DNA of 60,417 nucleotides. Origin: Opitutaceae bacterium. Lineage in GTDB: Bacteria > Verrucomicrobiota > Verrucomicrobiia > Opitutales > Opitutaceae. Shown here one piece after another: positions 35,738-44,589 of the stretch. A program made the translations under genes and the position numbers. The stretch is taken from NCBI GenBank assembly GCA_019634615.1, contig JAHCAZ010000025.1, forward strand, positions 1-60,417, in the 5' to 3' direction. Every line of letters begins with the position of its first letter. The first letter of the stretch is position 1. Below the pieces are notes generated by a model. The model made no database searches, was not told the origin of the DNA, and worked only from the letters and a program-made list of their open reading frames with translations.

Positions 35738-38700
35738 TCAGTGGAAATCATGGCTTACCTGCGCAGGTAAGCCGGTGGCGGGGAGGGCGATGATGTCCTC
35801 GGCCATGACGTGAATGACGCCTTCCTCGTTCTGCGCCACGCCGGTGATGAGGAGCGAGGGCTCGAGGTTGATGGTCAGGCGGTGGGTCTCGAAGAGCTGG
35901 GGCCGCACGATCGCGTTGGCGTGGCCGGTCTCGTCCTCGAGGGTGATGAAGCAGAAGCCCTTCGCCGTGCCCGGGCGCTGCCGCGTGATGACGGCGCCGC
36001 CGACCTGCACGCGCTGGCCGTTGGCGGCTTGGCGGAGGTCGGCCGCCGCCCAGACGCCCGGGAGCCGTGCCCGGAGCAGGTGCATCGGATGGCGCCCGGT
36101 GGTCAGGCCCTGCGTCTCGTAGTCGGCCTGCAACCGCTCCAGGTGGGTCATGCGCTCCAGCGGCGAAAGCTCCGGCTCCGGCGCGGGGGCGGCCACGAGT
36201 CGGAACAAATCGTCGCCGTTTTCCGCCGTCTCGACCGCCCACATCGCCGCGCGCCGGTGTTCCGCGAGGGCGTTCAACGCGCCGGCCTTGGCGAGGGCGC
36301 GGCGCTCCTTGGCGTTGAAATCCGTCCGCCGCAGGAAGTCGGTGGTCGAGACGAACGGCAGCTTCGCCCGCGTCGCGAGCATCGCCTGGATCGACGCCTC
36401 GCGCACGCCGCGCACCGTGGCGAAACCCAGACGGATCGTGTCGGCCGATTCGACACGGCACTTCCATCCCGACGTGGCGACACAGACAGGCAGCACTCGA
36501 ATGCCGTGGCGCCGCGCATCCTGCACGAGACTCGCCGGGGAATAGAACCCCATCGGTTGGTGATTGAGGATGCCGGCATAGAACGCCGCCGGCCGGTGCA
36601 CCTTGAGCCAGGCCGAGGCATAGGCGATCAACGCAAACGAGATCGCATGGCTCTCCGGGAAACCGTACAGCGCGAACGACGCGAGCGAATGCAGGATCGA
36701 CTGCACCGCCGGCTCCGCCACGCGGTTCGCCCGCAGCGCCGCGCCCAGCTTTGCCTCCATGCGCTGCAGCCGCTCGGGGCTGCGCGTGAAGCCGATGGCG
36801 CGGCGCAACTCATCCGCCTCCGCAGCGGTGAAGCCGCCCAGCTCCATCGCGAGCCGCAGGACCTGCTCCTGAAACAGCACGACGCCCAGCGTGCGCTCGA
36901 GGATCGGCTTGGCGCGCTCGTCGGGATACGTCACCGGCTCCTTGCCGGCGCGCCGCGCAAGGTAGGGATTGACCGCGTTGCCCTGGATCGGACCCGGCCG
37001 GATGATCGCCACCTCCACGGCGAGGTCGTAGAAGTTCTCCGGCTTCATCCGCGGCAGCGTCGCCATCTGCGCGCGGCTTTCGACCTGGAACAGACCCACG
37101 GTGTCGGCCTCCTGCAGCAGCTTGAACGTCGCCGGGTCGTCCTTCGGGATCCGCGCGAGGTCCACCGGCTCGTGGCGCTCGGCGCAGATCTCGATCGTCT
37201 CCTGCAGCGCCGCCATCATGCCCAGGCCCAGCAGGTCCACCTTCACCAGGCCCATGTCCTCGCAGTCGCTCTTGTCCCACTGCAGCACGGAGCGGCCGGG
37301 CATGCGCGCGTTTTCCAGCGGCACGTAGTTGTCGAGCTGGCCGGCGCAGAAGACCATGCCGCCGGAATGCTGGCCAAGATGCCGCGGCAGGCCGTGCAGC
37401 TTGAGGCACGTGTCCAGCAGGATGGGTAGCCGCGGGTGATCGGCCGCGATGCCGGCCATGCGCAGCTGTGCGGCGAGGTCGAGCGTCTGCGGGAAATCCC
37501 CGCCGTGAAACAACGCCGAGAACCGGTCGATCACGTCATCGGGCAGCCCGAGCACCTGGCCCACGCTGCGTACCGTGCTCCGGCCGCGGAAGCAGATGAC
37601 GTTGGCCGTCATGGCCGCCCCGCGGCGACCGTAGCGGCGATAGACCTCCTGGATCACCTGCTCGCGCATGTCCTGGCTCGGCAGGTCGAGGTCGATGTCG
37701 GGCCAGTCGGTGCGGCCTTCCGACAGGAACCGCTCGAACAGGAGTTTGCTCGCGATAGGATCGACCGCCGTGATGCCGAGCGCGTAACAGACCGCGCTGT
37801 TGGCCGCGCTGCCGCGTCCCTGCACGAGGATGCCGCGGTCGCGGGCAAAGCAGCACAGGTCCCAGACGATGAGGAAATACCCGCTGAATCCCAGCTTGCC
37901 GATCAGCGCGAGCTCGCGCTCCAGCTGCCGGCGCACGTCGCCCACCACGCTGCCGTAGCGCTGCTGGGCGCCGAAATACGTCATCTTCCGCAAAAAGCTG
38001 TCCTGGCATTCGTCGGCCGGCACCGGGTAGTCCGGGAAGCGGTAACCGAGATGCTCCAGCGTGAACTCGATGCGGCCGGCCAGCAGTCCCGTGTTCGCCA
38101 CAGCCTCCGGCAGGTCGGCGAAGAGCGCCTGCATCTCCCGCGCCGGCTTCACGTGGCGCTCGCGGTTGCGTGCAAGCCGGCGCCCCGCGGTGTCGAGCGT
38201 GACGTGCTCGCGCAGGCACGTGAACACATCGGCGAGGTTGCGCGCCTCCGGGGTCGCGTAGTCGACGCCGTTGGTGGCGAGCAGCGGCACGCCGCGCGCG
38301 CGGGCCCAGTCGATCACGAAATCGTTGGCGTCCTCCTCGTCGGGCAAAAGGTGACGCTGGATCTCCGCATAAAGCCGTTCGCGGCCAAATACGGCGAGCA
38401 GCCGGTCGGCCGCGCGGCCGGCCGCGGTCGCCCCGTTGCGCTGCCAAGCCCGGCGCACCGGGCCCTCGTCGTCGCCGGTGAGGGCGATGAGGCCGGCGTT
38501 GTCCTCGGCCAACTCGGCCCAGGTGACGCGGCCTTCGCCCTTGGCGGCACGGAGGTTGGCGATGGACAGCATCGCGCCGAGGCGCTGATACCCGGCCCGG
38601 GTGGCGACGATCACCGGCACGACGGTATCGTCCTCGAGGACGATCTCGCAGCCGACCAGCGCGCGGACCCCGGCCTCCTTGGCCGCCTGGTGCAGGCGCA

Positions 38701-38845
38701 CGGCGCCGTAGACGCCGTTGCGGTCGCACAGGGCGAGGGCGGGCAATTGACAAAGACCGGCCGCCTTCGCCAGGGCCTCCGGCGCGGAGCCCCCGCGGAG
38801 GAAGGAGAACGCGCTGCGCGCATGGAACTCGACGTAGGGAATCAA
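35738..38845 (-). CDS. dnaE2: Error-prone DNA polymerase DnaE2
   Basis: C-family polymerase for damage-induced mutagenesis. The N-terminal PHP domain is VEFHARSAFSFLRGGSAPEA, and the polymerase active site carries WPDIDLDLPSQD (catalytic Asp pair) with the third Asp further on; helix-hairpin-helix and OB domains follow. At 1035 residues it has the length of DnaE2. The TTG at 38845 is chosen: it gives (M)IPYVEFHARSAF, which matches the family start, and it overlaps the imuB stop as TTGA. It works with ImuA and ImuB, whose genes lie directly upstream, and would be LexA-controlled. Confidence 0.93.
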   Translation of the reverse strand: MIPYVEFHARSAFSFLRGGSAPEALAKAAGLCQLPALALCDRNGVYGAVRLHQAAKEAGVRALVGCEIVLEDDTVVPVIVATRAGYQRLGAMLSIANLRAAKGEGRVTWAELAEDNAGLIALTGDDEGPVRRAWQRNGATAAGRAADRLLAVFGRERLYAEIQRHLLPDEEDANDFVIDWARARGVPLLATNGVDYATPEARNLADVFTCLREHVTLDTAGRRLARNRERHVKPAREMQALFADLPEAVANTGLLAGRIEFTLEHLGYRFPDYPVPADECQDSFLRKMTYFGAQQRYGSVVGDVRRQLERELALIGKLGFSGYFLIVWDLCCFARDRGILVQGRGSAANSAVCYALGITAVDPIASKLLFERFLSEGRTDWPDIDLDLPSQDMREQVIQEVYRRYGRRGAAMTANVICFRGRSTVRSVGQVLGLPDDVIDRFSALFHGGDFPQTLDLAAQLRMAGIAADHPRLPILLDTCLKLHGLPRHLGQHSGGMVFCAGQLDNYVPLENARMPGRSVLQWDKSDCEDMGLVKVDLLGLGMMAALQETIEICAERHEPVDLARIPKDDPATFKLLQEADTVGLFQVESRAQMATLPRMKPENFYDLAVEVAIIRPGPIQGNAVNPYLARRAGKEPVTYPDERAKPILERTLGVVLFQEQVLRLAMELGGFTAAEADELRRAIGFTRSPERLQRMEAKLGAALRANRVAEPAVQSILHSLASFALYGFPESHAISFALIAYASAWLKVHRPAAFYAGILNHQPMGFYSPASLVQDARRHGIRVLPVCVATSGWKCRVESADTIRLGFATVRGVREASIQAMLATRAKLPFVSTTDFLRRTDFNAKERRALAKAGALNALAEHRRAAMWAVETAENGDDLFRLVAAPAPEPELSPLERMTHLERLQADYETQGLTTGRHPMHLLRARLPGVWAAADLRQAANGQRVQVGGAVITRQRPGTAKGFCFITLEDETGHANAIVRPQLFETHRLTINLEPSLLITGVAQNEEGVIHVMAEDIIALPATGLPAQVSHDFH

Positions 38846-40290
38846 TCGAGCACGCCCTCCACGCACCAGGTGTCGTCCCGGCGCGCCAATTGATAGACCC
38901 CGCCGGTCGCGAACTCGACCAGCCAGAGCTCGACCGCCCAACGTTCCGTGCGCCACCAGTCGCCGTCACTGCGCCACGGGCCGTGGACGCGGGCGACCTC
39001 GCCGTTGAAGTCACCGGTCACCCGCACGGGGCTGCCGTTCGCCAGTTCCACCGAGACCGGATGCCCGGGGCGGAAGCGTCGCAGCACGAGGCCCCTTTCC
39101 GGGTGGCACGATGGCTCCGTCGGCGGCGGTACGCGCTCGACGGGCTTGGTCAGGGCGAACGCGTCGGGTCGGTGGGTGTCAGCGGGCTCGGGCGTCCCCA
39201 CGCGGTCGTCGCCGACGAGGGCGCCGAGGCGGGCGAGGTTTTCCCAGAATGCGGCGGGGTCGCGGAGCCCCGTGTCGAAGAGTCCGTCCTGCTTGTGCGG
39301 GGTGCGCGTGGGGGACGCGGTCAGGACCACGCGGCGCAGGCGGGACTCGAGGTGGAGCGTTTCGAGGTGAGCCAGCAGGACGCGCAGCCACGAGGTCGGA
39401 TCGGCGCCGGGCTCGGGCAGGCGGAATTCGCGCCGATGGTCCGCGCCATTTTCCGGCGTCAGGGTCAGGGCGAGGCGCTCCGCGACGAACCCCGCGGCCC
39501 GCAGCTCGGCGGCGACGCGCTCGGCGTAGCGCTGCAGCTTGAAGGTGAGCGGCTCGAGGGTTTCCACGGGGGGCTCGTATTCCCAGGCGGCGGTGAACGA
39601 CTGGGGCAGGGTGGCGAGGCGCAGCGGACGCGTGGTCTCACCGGCCGCGCGTTCCCAGAGGGCCGCGCCGTCCGGGCCGAGGCGCCGGCCGACCTCGCCC
39701 TTGGGCAGGGCGGTGAGTTCGCCGAGCGTGCGGATGCCCCAGTCGCGGAGGACGTCGGCCTGGGCGACTGTGGGTGTGGCCACCGCGAGCGGCAGATCGC
39801 GCAGGAATGCGGCCGCATCCGTGACGATGCTAACCGGCTCCGCGGCCTGGGCGGCGTAGGCGGCGAGCAGCGGGTTCGCCGCGGCGCCGGCGCGGGCCGG
39901 CAGGCCGAGACGCGCGAGCTCGCGCACCTGGCGGTGCAGCTCCGCCTCGAGCCGGCTCAGGTCGGCGCCCTGCAAATCCACGGTGCACCAGCCGGCGGCG
40001 GTGGCCTCGACGCGCGGCGAGAGCGCGAACGCGGCCGCGAGCAGCAGGCGTTGCGCCTCGACCTCGGCGGCCGGGTCGCGCGGACGCAGGACGATGCCCG
40101 GGCAGCGGGCCATTGCGAGGGTCACCGGATCGCCGGGCGCGACCCCGTGGGCCTCGGGCGAGACCTCCGTGAGTGCGGCTTTCTTGCCTTCGCCGGCGAT
40201 GAGGGCGCAGGGTTGGCCGGCGAGGGCGGGTTCGCTGCGGCGGAGGGCGTGCAGCGCGAAATCCGGCACGAGCAGGACGGCGTGGTTCAT
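38842..40290 (-). CDS. imuB: ImuB, inactive Y-family polymerase-like protein
   Basis: A 482-residue Y-family homologue that acts as a bridge between DnaE2, ImuA and the sliding clamp. The N-terminal DxD/F region is MNHAVLLVPDFALHAL, without the acidic pair, and the SxDE motif is absent (WCTVDLQGADLSR in its place), so it should not polymerise, as known for ImuB. The little-finger domain and a C-terminal tail (FATGGVYQLARRDDTW) are present. The gene overlaps imuA and dnaE2 by a few bases at each end and is therefore translated together with them. Confidence 0.9.
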   Translation of the reverse strand: MNHAVLLVPDFALHALRRSEPALAGQPCALIAGEGKKAALTEVSPEAHGVAPGDPVTLAMARCPGIVLRPRDPAAEVEAQRLLLAAAFALSPRVEATAAGWCTVDLQGADLSRLEAELHRQVRELARLGLPARAGAAANPLLAAYAAQAAEPVSIVTDAAAFLRDLPLAVATPTVAQADVLRDWGIRTLGELTALPKGEVGRRLGPDGAALWERAAGETTRPLRLATLPQSFTAAWEYEPPVETLEPLTFKLQRYAERVAAELRAAGFVAERLALTLTPENGADHRREFRLPEPGADPTSWLRVLLAHLETLHLESRLRRVVLTASPTRTPHKQDGLFDTGLRDPAAFWENLARLGALVGDDRVGTPEPADTHRPDAFALTKPVERVPPPTEPSCHPERGLVLRRFRPGHPVSVELANGSPVRVTGDFNGEVARVHGPWRSDGDWWRTERWAVELWLVEFATGGVYQLARRDDTWCVEGVLD

Positions 40291-40940
40291 CCGGCGAGTT
40301 CCTCGGCGGGGAGGTGGACATGGCCGCGGACGATCTCGACCTGCAAGCGGGCAACGAGGTCATCGCGCGGGGTGCGGCGCGCCTCCAGGCCGAGTGGCTC
40401 GCGCAGGGCGAGGCGCCAGGGCACGGCGGGCACGAGATCGGTCGTGGTCTGCACGAGGATGGCGGCCGGCCGGCTCTCGGCGGCGCGATGCAGGCGATGC
40501 CAGTGCGAGGCGGGCGCGCTGCGCAGGGCGCGCTCGGCGAGGCCGCGGAGGTCGAGGATGACGACGGCATAGTTGCCGTCGCGCACGAGCACATCGGCGG
40601 CGGCGAGGGCGGTGGTCATGTTGCCCGGGCGCACCCAGACGAGGTGGCGCAGGTCGTCCAAGGGCACGCTGTCCGGCGCAAAGCCATCCGCGGCATCAAT
40701 CAACGCCACGCGCTGCCGGGCCTGGCGCGTCGTGTGCAGGATCCGGGCGAGGATGGATTGTCCGCCGGTGCCGGCCGCGGGGGAGACGAGTTCGGTCAGT
40801 CGGCCCGGCGGCAGGCCACCGCCGAGGGCGTCGTCGATCGCCGGGACGCCGGTGCGCACGCCGTCGCCCGTCCTCCGCGCCGACGCGGGGAAGCGTGAGT
40901 CCACAAGGGACCGCAGGGCGGCGATGGTGGGATGAGGCAC
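40287..40940 (-). CDS. imuA: ImuA, RecA-like mutagenesis cassette protein
   Basis: A 217-residue RecA-fold protein of the ImuA type: IDDALGGGLPPGRLTELVSP holds the P-loop region (GGLPPGR instead of a classical GxxxxGK(S/T), so ATP binding may be weak), and YAVVILDLRGLAERAL is the beta-strand for the Walker B position. It accompanies ImuB and DnaE2 in translesion synthesis. It starts 17 bases after the lexA stop and ends by overlapping the start of imuB. Confidence 0.85.
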   Translation of the reverse strand: MPHPTIAALRSLVDSRFPASARRTGDGVRTGVPAIDDALGGGLPPGRLTELVSPAAGTGGQSILARILHTTRQARQRVALIDAADGFAPDSVPLDDLRHLVWVRPGNMTTALAAADVLVRDGNYAVVILDLRGLAERALRSAPASHWHRLHRAAESRPAAILVQTTTDLVPAVPWRLALREPLGLEARRTPRDDLVARLQVEIVRGHVHLPAEELAG

Positions 40941-40956
40941 GGGGGGCGCATGCAGC

Positions 40957-41559
40957 TCAGGCCACGGATTGCCGGATCACCCCGACCACGACGCCCTGGC
41001 ATTCGAGTTGCGAGGGGGCGAGGTCGGGGTAACGCGGGTTCGCGGCCCGCAGGAGCGTTCGCCCGCGTTCGCGGACGAAGCGTTTCAAGGTGGTCGTCGT
41101 TTCGTCGACCAGGGCGGCGATGATCTCGCCGGGTTTCGGCTCGCGCCGGATGAGGGCGACGAGGTCGCCGTCGAGGATGTTGGCGCCGCTCATGGAGTCG
41201 CCGGATACGCGGAGGAGCCAGAACTGCCCCGGCTTGACTTTGCGCAGGCCGAAGAGGGCGGGGTCGATCTGCACGGTGTCGTCGGGCTGCTGTTCCTGCA
41301 TGGCCGGGAGGCCGGCGGGGATGGTGCCGTAGACGGGGGTGGCGAAGAGGTGGGACTGGGTCGTGGCGCCCTTGAAGCCCCACTTGCCGTCGGCGAGCTT
41401 GTCGAGGTGTCCCTTGCGCCCGAGGGCGTGGAGGTGACCGGTGACGGTGGCCTGGTTGACCCCAAAGTGCCGCGCGATCTCCCGGGTGGAGGGCGGCACG
41501 CCTTGGGTGCGTTGGTATTCCCGGATAAAATCCAGGGTCTCTTCCTGTCGTTCGGTCAT
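40957..41559 (-). CDS. lexA: LexA repressor
   Basis: A 200-residue SOS repressor. The N-terminal winged-helix DNA-binding domain has PPSTREIARHFGVNQATVTG; the recognition helix NQATVTGHLHAL differs strongly from that of E. coli, which fits a different operator. The autocleavage site is the AG in IPAGLPAM, the catalytic Ser lies in VSGDSMSGANILDGD, and the Lys in ETTTTLKRFVRE. It is the first gene of the lexA-imuA-imuB-dnaE2 operon and is preceded by two palindromes (41565-41610), which suggests autoregulation. Confidence 0.95.
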   Translation of the reverse strand: MTERQEETLDFIREYQRTQGVPPSTREIARHFGVNQATVTGHLHALGRKGHLDKLADGKWGFKGATTQSHLFATPVYGTIPAGLPAMQEQQPDDTVQIDPALFGLRKVKPGQFWLLRVSGDSMSGANILDGDLVALIRREPKPGEIIAALVDETTTTLKRFVRERGRTLLRAANPRYPDLAPSQLECQGVVVGVIRQSVA

Positions 41560-41564
41560 CGAGG

Positions 41565-41610
41565 GCTATTCGAGTGAATACCATTCAACTGAATGGTATC
41601 GGGGAATAGC
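41565..41610 (-). promoter_or_regulatory. Two tandem LexA-type operators upstream of lexA
   Basis: Two ATTC-N4-GAAT palindromes: 41568-41579 (spacer gagt) and 41583-41594 (spacer aact), centres 15 bp apart, located 9-20 and 24-35 bases upstream of the lexA start codon. The second is extended into a perfect 10-bp inverted repeat (41578-41587 with 41590-41599). Outer gctattc (41565-41571) and gaatagc (41604-41610) are also inverted copies. They keep the TTC-N4-GAA core of the Verrucomicrobia LexA motif known from literature (TGTTC-N4-GAACA). Proposed by position and symmetry. Confidence 0.65.
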
Positions 41611-41649
41611 TCAAGGCATTTCGGTCGAGGTTCAGCAAGATAAGCACCG

Positions 41650-41817
41650 CAGGTGCGCTCCATAACAGCCCGGGGTGCAACCCCGGGTTGGATTGCGTCA
41701 ATGATGTGAGGGCTGAAGGCCCGATCCATGGGCCGGGCTTTCAGCCCTCGAGATGCGATTTGCATCATCACCTGGGGCCTTGCCCCAGGCTGTGATGGCG
41801 TTGGGCCTTCGGCCCGG
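41650..41817. repeat. Cluster of GC-rich hairpins, REP family D, copy 1
   Basis: Hairpins in series: cccggggtgcaaccccggg (41669-41687); agggctgaa/ttcagccct (41709-41717/41740-41748) with inner ggccc/gggcc; cctggggc/gccccagg (about 41771-41789); gggccttcggccc (about 41805-41817). The first two segments recur in the same order at 53.98-54.16 kb. The cluster fills most of the space between lexA and the glycosidase gene; no gene seen. Confidence 0.75.
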
Positions 41818-41862
41818 TGGTCTGTGATGGGGTACGCTGCTGACGCGGAATTCAGGCGGGTC

Positions 41863-44070
41863 TCACACCACCACGGACGAGCGGTCCTGCCCCAGCAGGT
41901 TGATCACATCCTTGGTGCGGGACTCGGGGGTGACCTTCAGGCTGACGAGTTGCTCGTCCTTCAACTCGGCCTCGACGGTGGTCTGGCGGGGGAGGTTGAG
42001 CTTGAACTTCACGTTCCAGCGCGATGACGGCCAGGCGGGGAAGAGGAGGATCTTGTCGCCCACGGACTGCACGAGCATGTGCTGCAGGGCGAGTTGCGTG
42101 ACGCTGCCGTGGTCGAAGTCGGGCACCCAGTCGTAGTTCGGGCCCCAGAAACCCTTGAAGCGGGCGGCGGTCGTGTTGCCGTCGTTCCAGTTCTTGCCGA
42201 CGTAGAACGCGGCGGCCTCGGTCAGGCCGAGCAGCGCGGCGTGGAGCCCGTCCTGCCGCCAGCCGCCCGTGTCGGGGAACATACGGTGCATGTAGGTCGC
42301 GCGGCCCGTGGCGAGGTTGGGACGGCCGACGCCGTAGAGGCGGAAGGGGAAGACGCCGTAGAGCTCGGGGTTCTCGGAGTTGCTCGGCACGGCCTCGTGC
42401 CGGGCGGCCGGGAGCATGCGGGCCTGGCCGTCGGTGATCTGCAGCGGCAGCTTCGGCAGGCGGGCGGTGAGGGAGCGCCAGGCGCCGAGGTCGCTGGCGG
42501 CGAGGAACTCGGATGGCAGGGCGAGCAGGCGGGGCAGGAGATAATGCAGCCCCGCGACGTCGGGCATGGGGTTCTCGGCCTCCCACCAGGTCTCGAGGCT
42601 CTGGGCGGGGGCGATGCGCAGCCGACCCTGGCCGTCGTTGGGATAATGCAGCGCGTAGAACTTCAGGACGGCGCGCGCGATCGGCAGCAGTTCCTCCTGC
42701 AACAGGGCGGTGTCGCCGGTGTGCTCGTAGGTCGCGAGCATCAGGGCGACGAGCTCGAGGCCGCCGACGTAGAGGCGGCCGATGTACTGGTTGTCCACCT
42801 GCCGCGGCTCCTTGCCGGCGCGGTCCCAGCCGTAATTCGACGGCAGGAAGGTGCCCCAGAAATACATCGTCTCGGGGAAGAAGGCGCCGCCGTGGCCGAA
42901 CCAGGCCTGAGAGCGGTGCTCGGCCAGCGGGAGCTGGTCGCGATACATCCGGAACAGCGGGCGCATCAGGTCGTAATCGCCGGCGGCAAGCGCCGCCCAG
43001 TACGGCAGGCGCGTGTTCTGCCACCAGTAGCCGCCGCCCCAGCGGCGGTAGTCGGCGTCGAACTCCTCGTCCTTCAGGCCCCAGTCGGCGGTGAAAAGCC
43101 CGCCGTTGAACTTCACCGGGAACCGGCCGCGGCTGCAGCAGGCCACGAGGTAGCGCTGCCAATGCGACTGCTGCGAGATCATGGCCGCATGGCCCCAGTC
43201 GGGTCCGCGGGCCTCGACGGCGATGTGCGAGCGGCCCCAGAAATCGCTCCACCATTGCTGGTGGTCGCGCCAGGCGTCGGCCGGCGCGGGGGCGGAGGGT
43301 GACGTCGTCAGGGCGCGCAGGCTGTCGAGCCATTCCTCGAGCGTGGCGGTCTGGGCGACATGGGCGTGCACCGCGAGCGTGGCGGCCGTGGTCTTCTTCG
43401 CGGTGACGAGCGTGTTGTCGCCCTTCTTCTTGAATCCGGTTCCGGTGAGGCAGCCCCCGAAGGTGCGGTGCAGGAGGGGGTCGGTCGCACCGTCCCTGGC
43501 CTCGCCGAGGCCCTGCTGGTCGAGGGTGAGGCCCCAGATGGAGGTGGCGTTGCGCTGGTACCAGATGACCTGGCCCTTTTCCTTGCGGAGGACGACATCG
43601 GGCTGCGCGGTCTCGTCGACCGGGCCGCCGGCGAGGCCCATGGCGCGCTCCTTCTCCACCTTGGCGAGCGGGCGCGGGGCGGTGCGCCAGGGGTCGAGGG
43701 CGGCGCGGACCTCGCAGGGCTCGGTGCTGGTGACCTCGATGTTGAGGCGCGGCCAATGCGCATCGATCCAGATCCGCACGGCGGTGCGGGAGTTGGAGAC
43801 GATGACGGACGCGTCCTCGAGGGAGAGCTTCTGCTCGAAGCCGTCGGCGCCGCCGAGCACGCCGGGCTTCAGGGTCAGCCGCAGGCGGCCGAGCTTGATG
43901 AGGCGCCCGAGATGGTCCCAGGCGTCGTTTTTGGCCAGGTAGAGGAGGATGTCGCCGTTGGGCTCGGTCCAGACGTTGGCGGCGAGGTCGCCGTTGCCGA
44001 TGGGGAGCGAATCCGCCGAGTTTTGGCCAGGGGTGGTCCAGGAGACGTCGCCGATCACGCGCCGATGCAT
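41863..44070 (-). CDS. Glycosidase-like protein with DUF5703-type N-terminal domain
   Basis: A 735-residue protein without a signal peptide. The N terminus is of DUF5703 type (DVSWTTPGQNSADSLPIGNG; LLYLAKNDAWDHLGRLIKLG), a beta-sandwich found before six-hairpin catalytic domains related to GH95. The helical part has AAFFPETMYFWG-like (residues HGGAFFPETMYFWGTFLPSN), MLATYEHTGDTALLQEELLP and FDHGSVTQLALQHMLVQ motifs. It probably cleaves a polysaccharide side chain; substrate unknown. The start at 44070 is selected (MHRRVIGDVSWTTPG). A hairpin terminator of hpf (44096-44119) lies upstream. Confidence 0.75.
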   Translation of the reverse strand: MHRRVIGDVSWTTPGQNSADSLPIGNGDLAANVWTEPNGDILLYLAKNDAWDHLGRLIKLGRLRLTLKPGVLGGADGFEQKLSLEDASVIVSNSRTAVRIWIDAHWPRLNIEVTSTEPCEVRAALDPWRTAPRPLAKVEKERAMGLAGGPVDETAQPDVVLRKEKGQVIWYQRNATSIWGLTLDQQGLGEARDGATDPLLHRTFGGCLTGTGFKKKGDNTLVTAKKTTAATLAVHAHVAQTATLEEWLDSLRALTTSPSAPAPADAWRDHQQWWSDFWGRSHIAVEARGPDWGHAAMISQQSHWQRYLVACCSRGRFPVKFNGGLFTADWGLKDEEFDADYRRWGGGYWWQNTRLPYWAALAAGDYDLMRPLFRMYRDQLPLAEHRSQAWFGHGGAFFPETMYFWGTFLPSNYGWDRAGKEPRQVDNQYIGRLYVGGLELVALMLATYEHTGDTALLQEELLPIARAVLKFYALHYPNDGQGRLRIAPAQSLETWWEAENPMPDVAGLHYLLPRLLALPSEFLAASDLGAWRSLTARLPKLPLQITDGQARMLPAARHEAVPSNSENPELYGVFPFRLYGVGRPNLATGRATYMHRMFPDTGGWRQDGLHAALLGLTEAAAFYVGKNWNDGNTTAARFKGFWGPNYDWVPDFDHGSVTQLALQHMLVQSVGDKILLFPAWPSSRWNVKFKLNLPRQTTVEAELKDEQLVSLKVTPESRTKDVINLLGQDRSSVVV

Positions 44071-44095
44071 TGCGCAGGCGGGGGCCGGACGCAAG

Positions 44096-44119
44096 AAAAC
44101 CCGCCGGGTGGCGGGTTTT
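44096..44119 (-). terminator. Intrinsic terminator after hpf
   Basis: Perfect 10-bp stem aaaacccgcc (44096-44105) with ggcgggtttt (44110-44119), loop gggt; the minus-strand reading ends in four T. It lies 28 bases after the hpf stop. The symmetry means it could also act on the plus strand, but no plus-strand gene ends here. Confidence 0.75.
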
Positions 44120-44146
44120 CGCGGGAGCGCGGACTTGGGCGCAGCG

Positions 44147-44536
44147 TCAGACGGCCCGGCGCAATTCCACCTTGGGCAACTCCACGCCGGCGAACTCGAT
44201 CGCGTGCGGGTGATTGCGCTTGGTCTTGTGCAGGTGGTGGCGCTTCGCGAGCATGCGGTCGAGCTTGTCGATCAGCAGCGAGACGGCCTTGTGGCATTCG
44301 TCGGCGGAGACGGTGGCGTTCAGGTCGGGGCCGTGGATGACGACGTGGCCCTTGGCCTTGAACTTGGCGGTCACCGCTTCCTTGCGGTCGCACTCCAGGT
44401 CCACGCGGACGCGGACGATGCGCTCCTCGTGGCGAAACAATCGGTCGGCTTTCTCGTGGACAAACGTCTTCAGCGAGGGGGTAAGATCGAGGTGGATGCC
44501 GGATACGATCACTTCGTGGTGGTTTTGTCTGTTCAT
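44147..44536 (-). CDS. hpf: Ribosome hibernation promoting factor, short form
   Basis: A 129-residue HPF/YfiA family protein that binds the small ribosomal subunit in stationary phase. The start HEVIVSGIHLDLTPSLKTFV and the segment FKAKGHVVIHGPDLNATVSA are family-typical, with basic patches (LAKRHHLHKTKRNH) for rRNA contact. The C-terminal dimerisation domain of long HPF is missing. The ATG at 44536 is preferred to a start 81 bases upstream that overlaps the divergent SDR gene. Confidence 0.88.
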   Translation of the reverse strand: MNRQNHHEVIVSGIHLDLTPSLKTFVHEKADRLFRHEERIVRVRVDLECDRKEAVTAKFKAKGHVVIHGPDLNATVSADECHKAVSLLIDKLDRMLAKRHHLHKTKRNHPHAIEFAGVELPKVELRRAV

Positions 44537-44589
44537 GTTTCGACCTATGGTTTTTGGGTTACTGACAGAAAACGTGCCCGGAGGACCAA

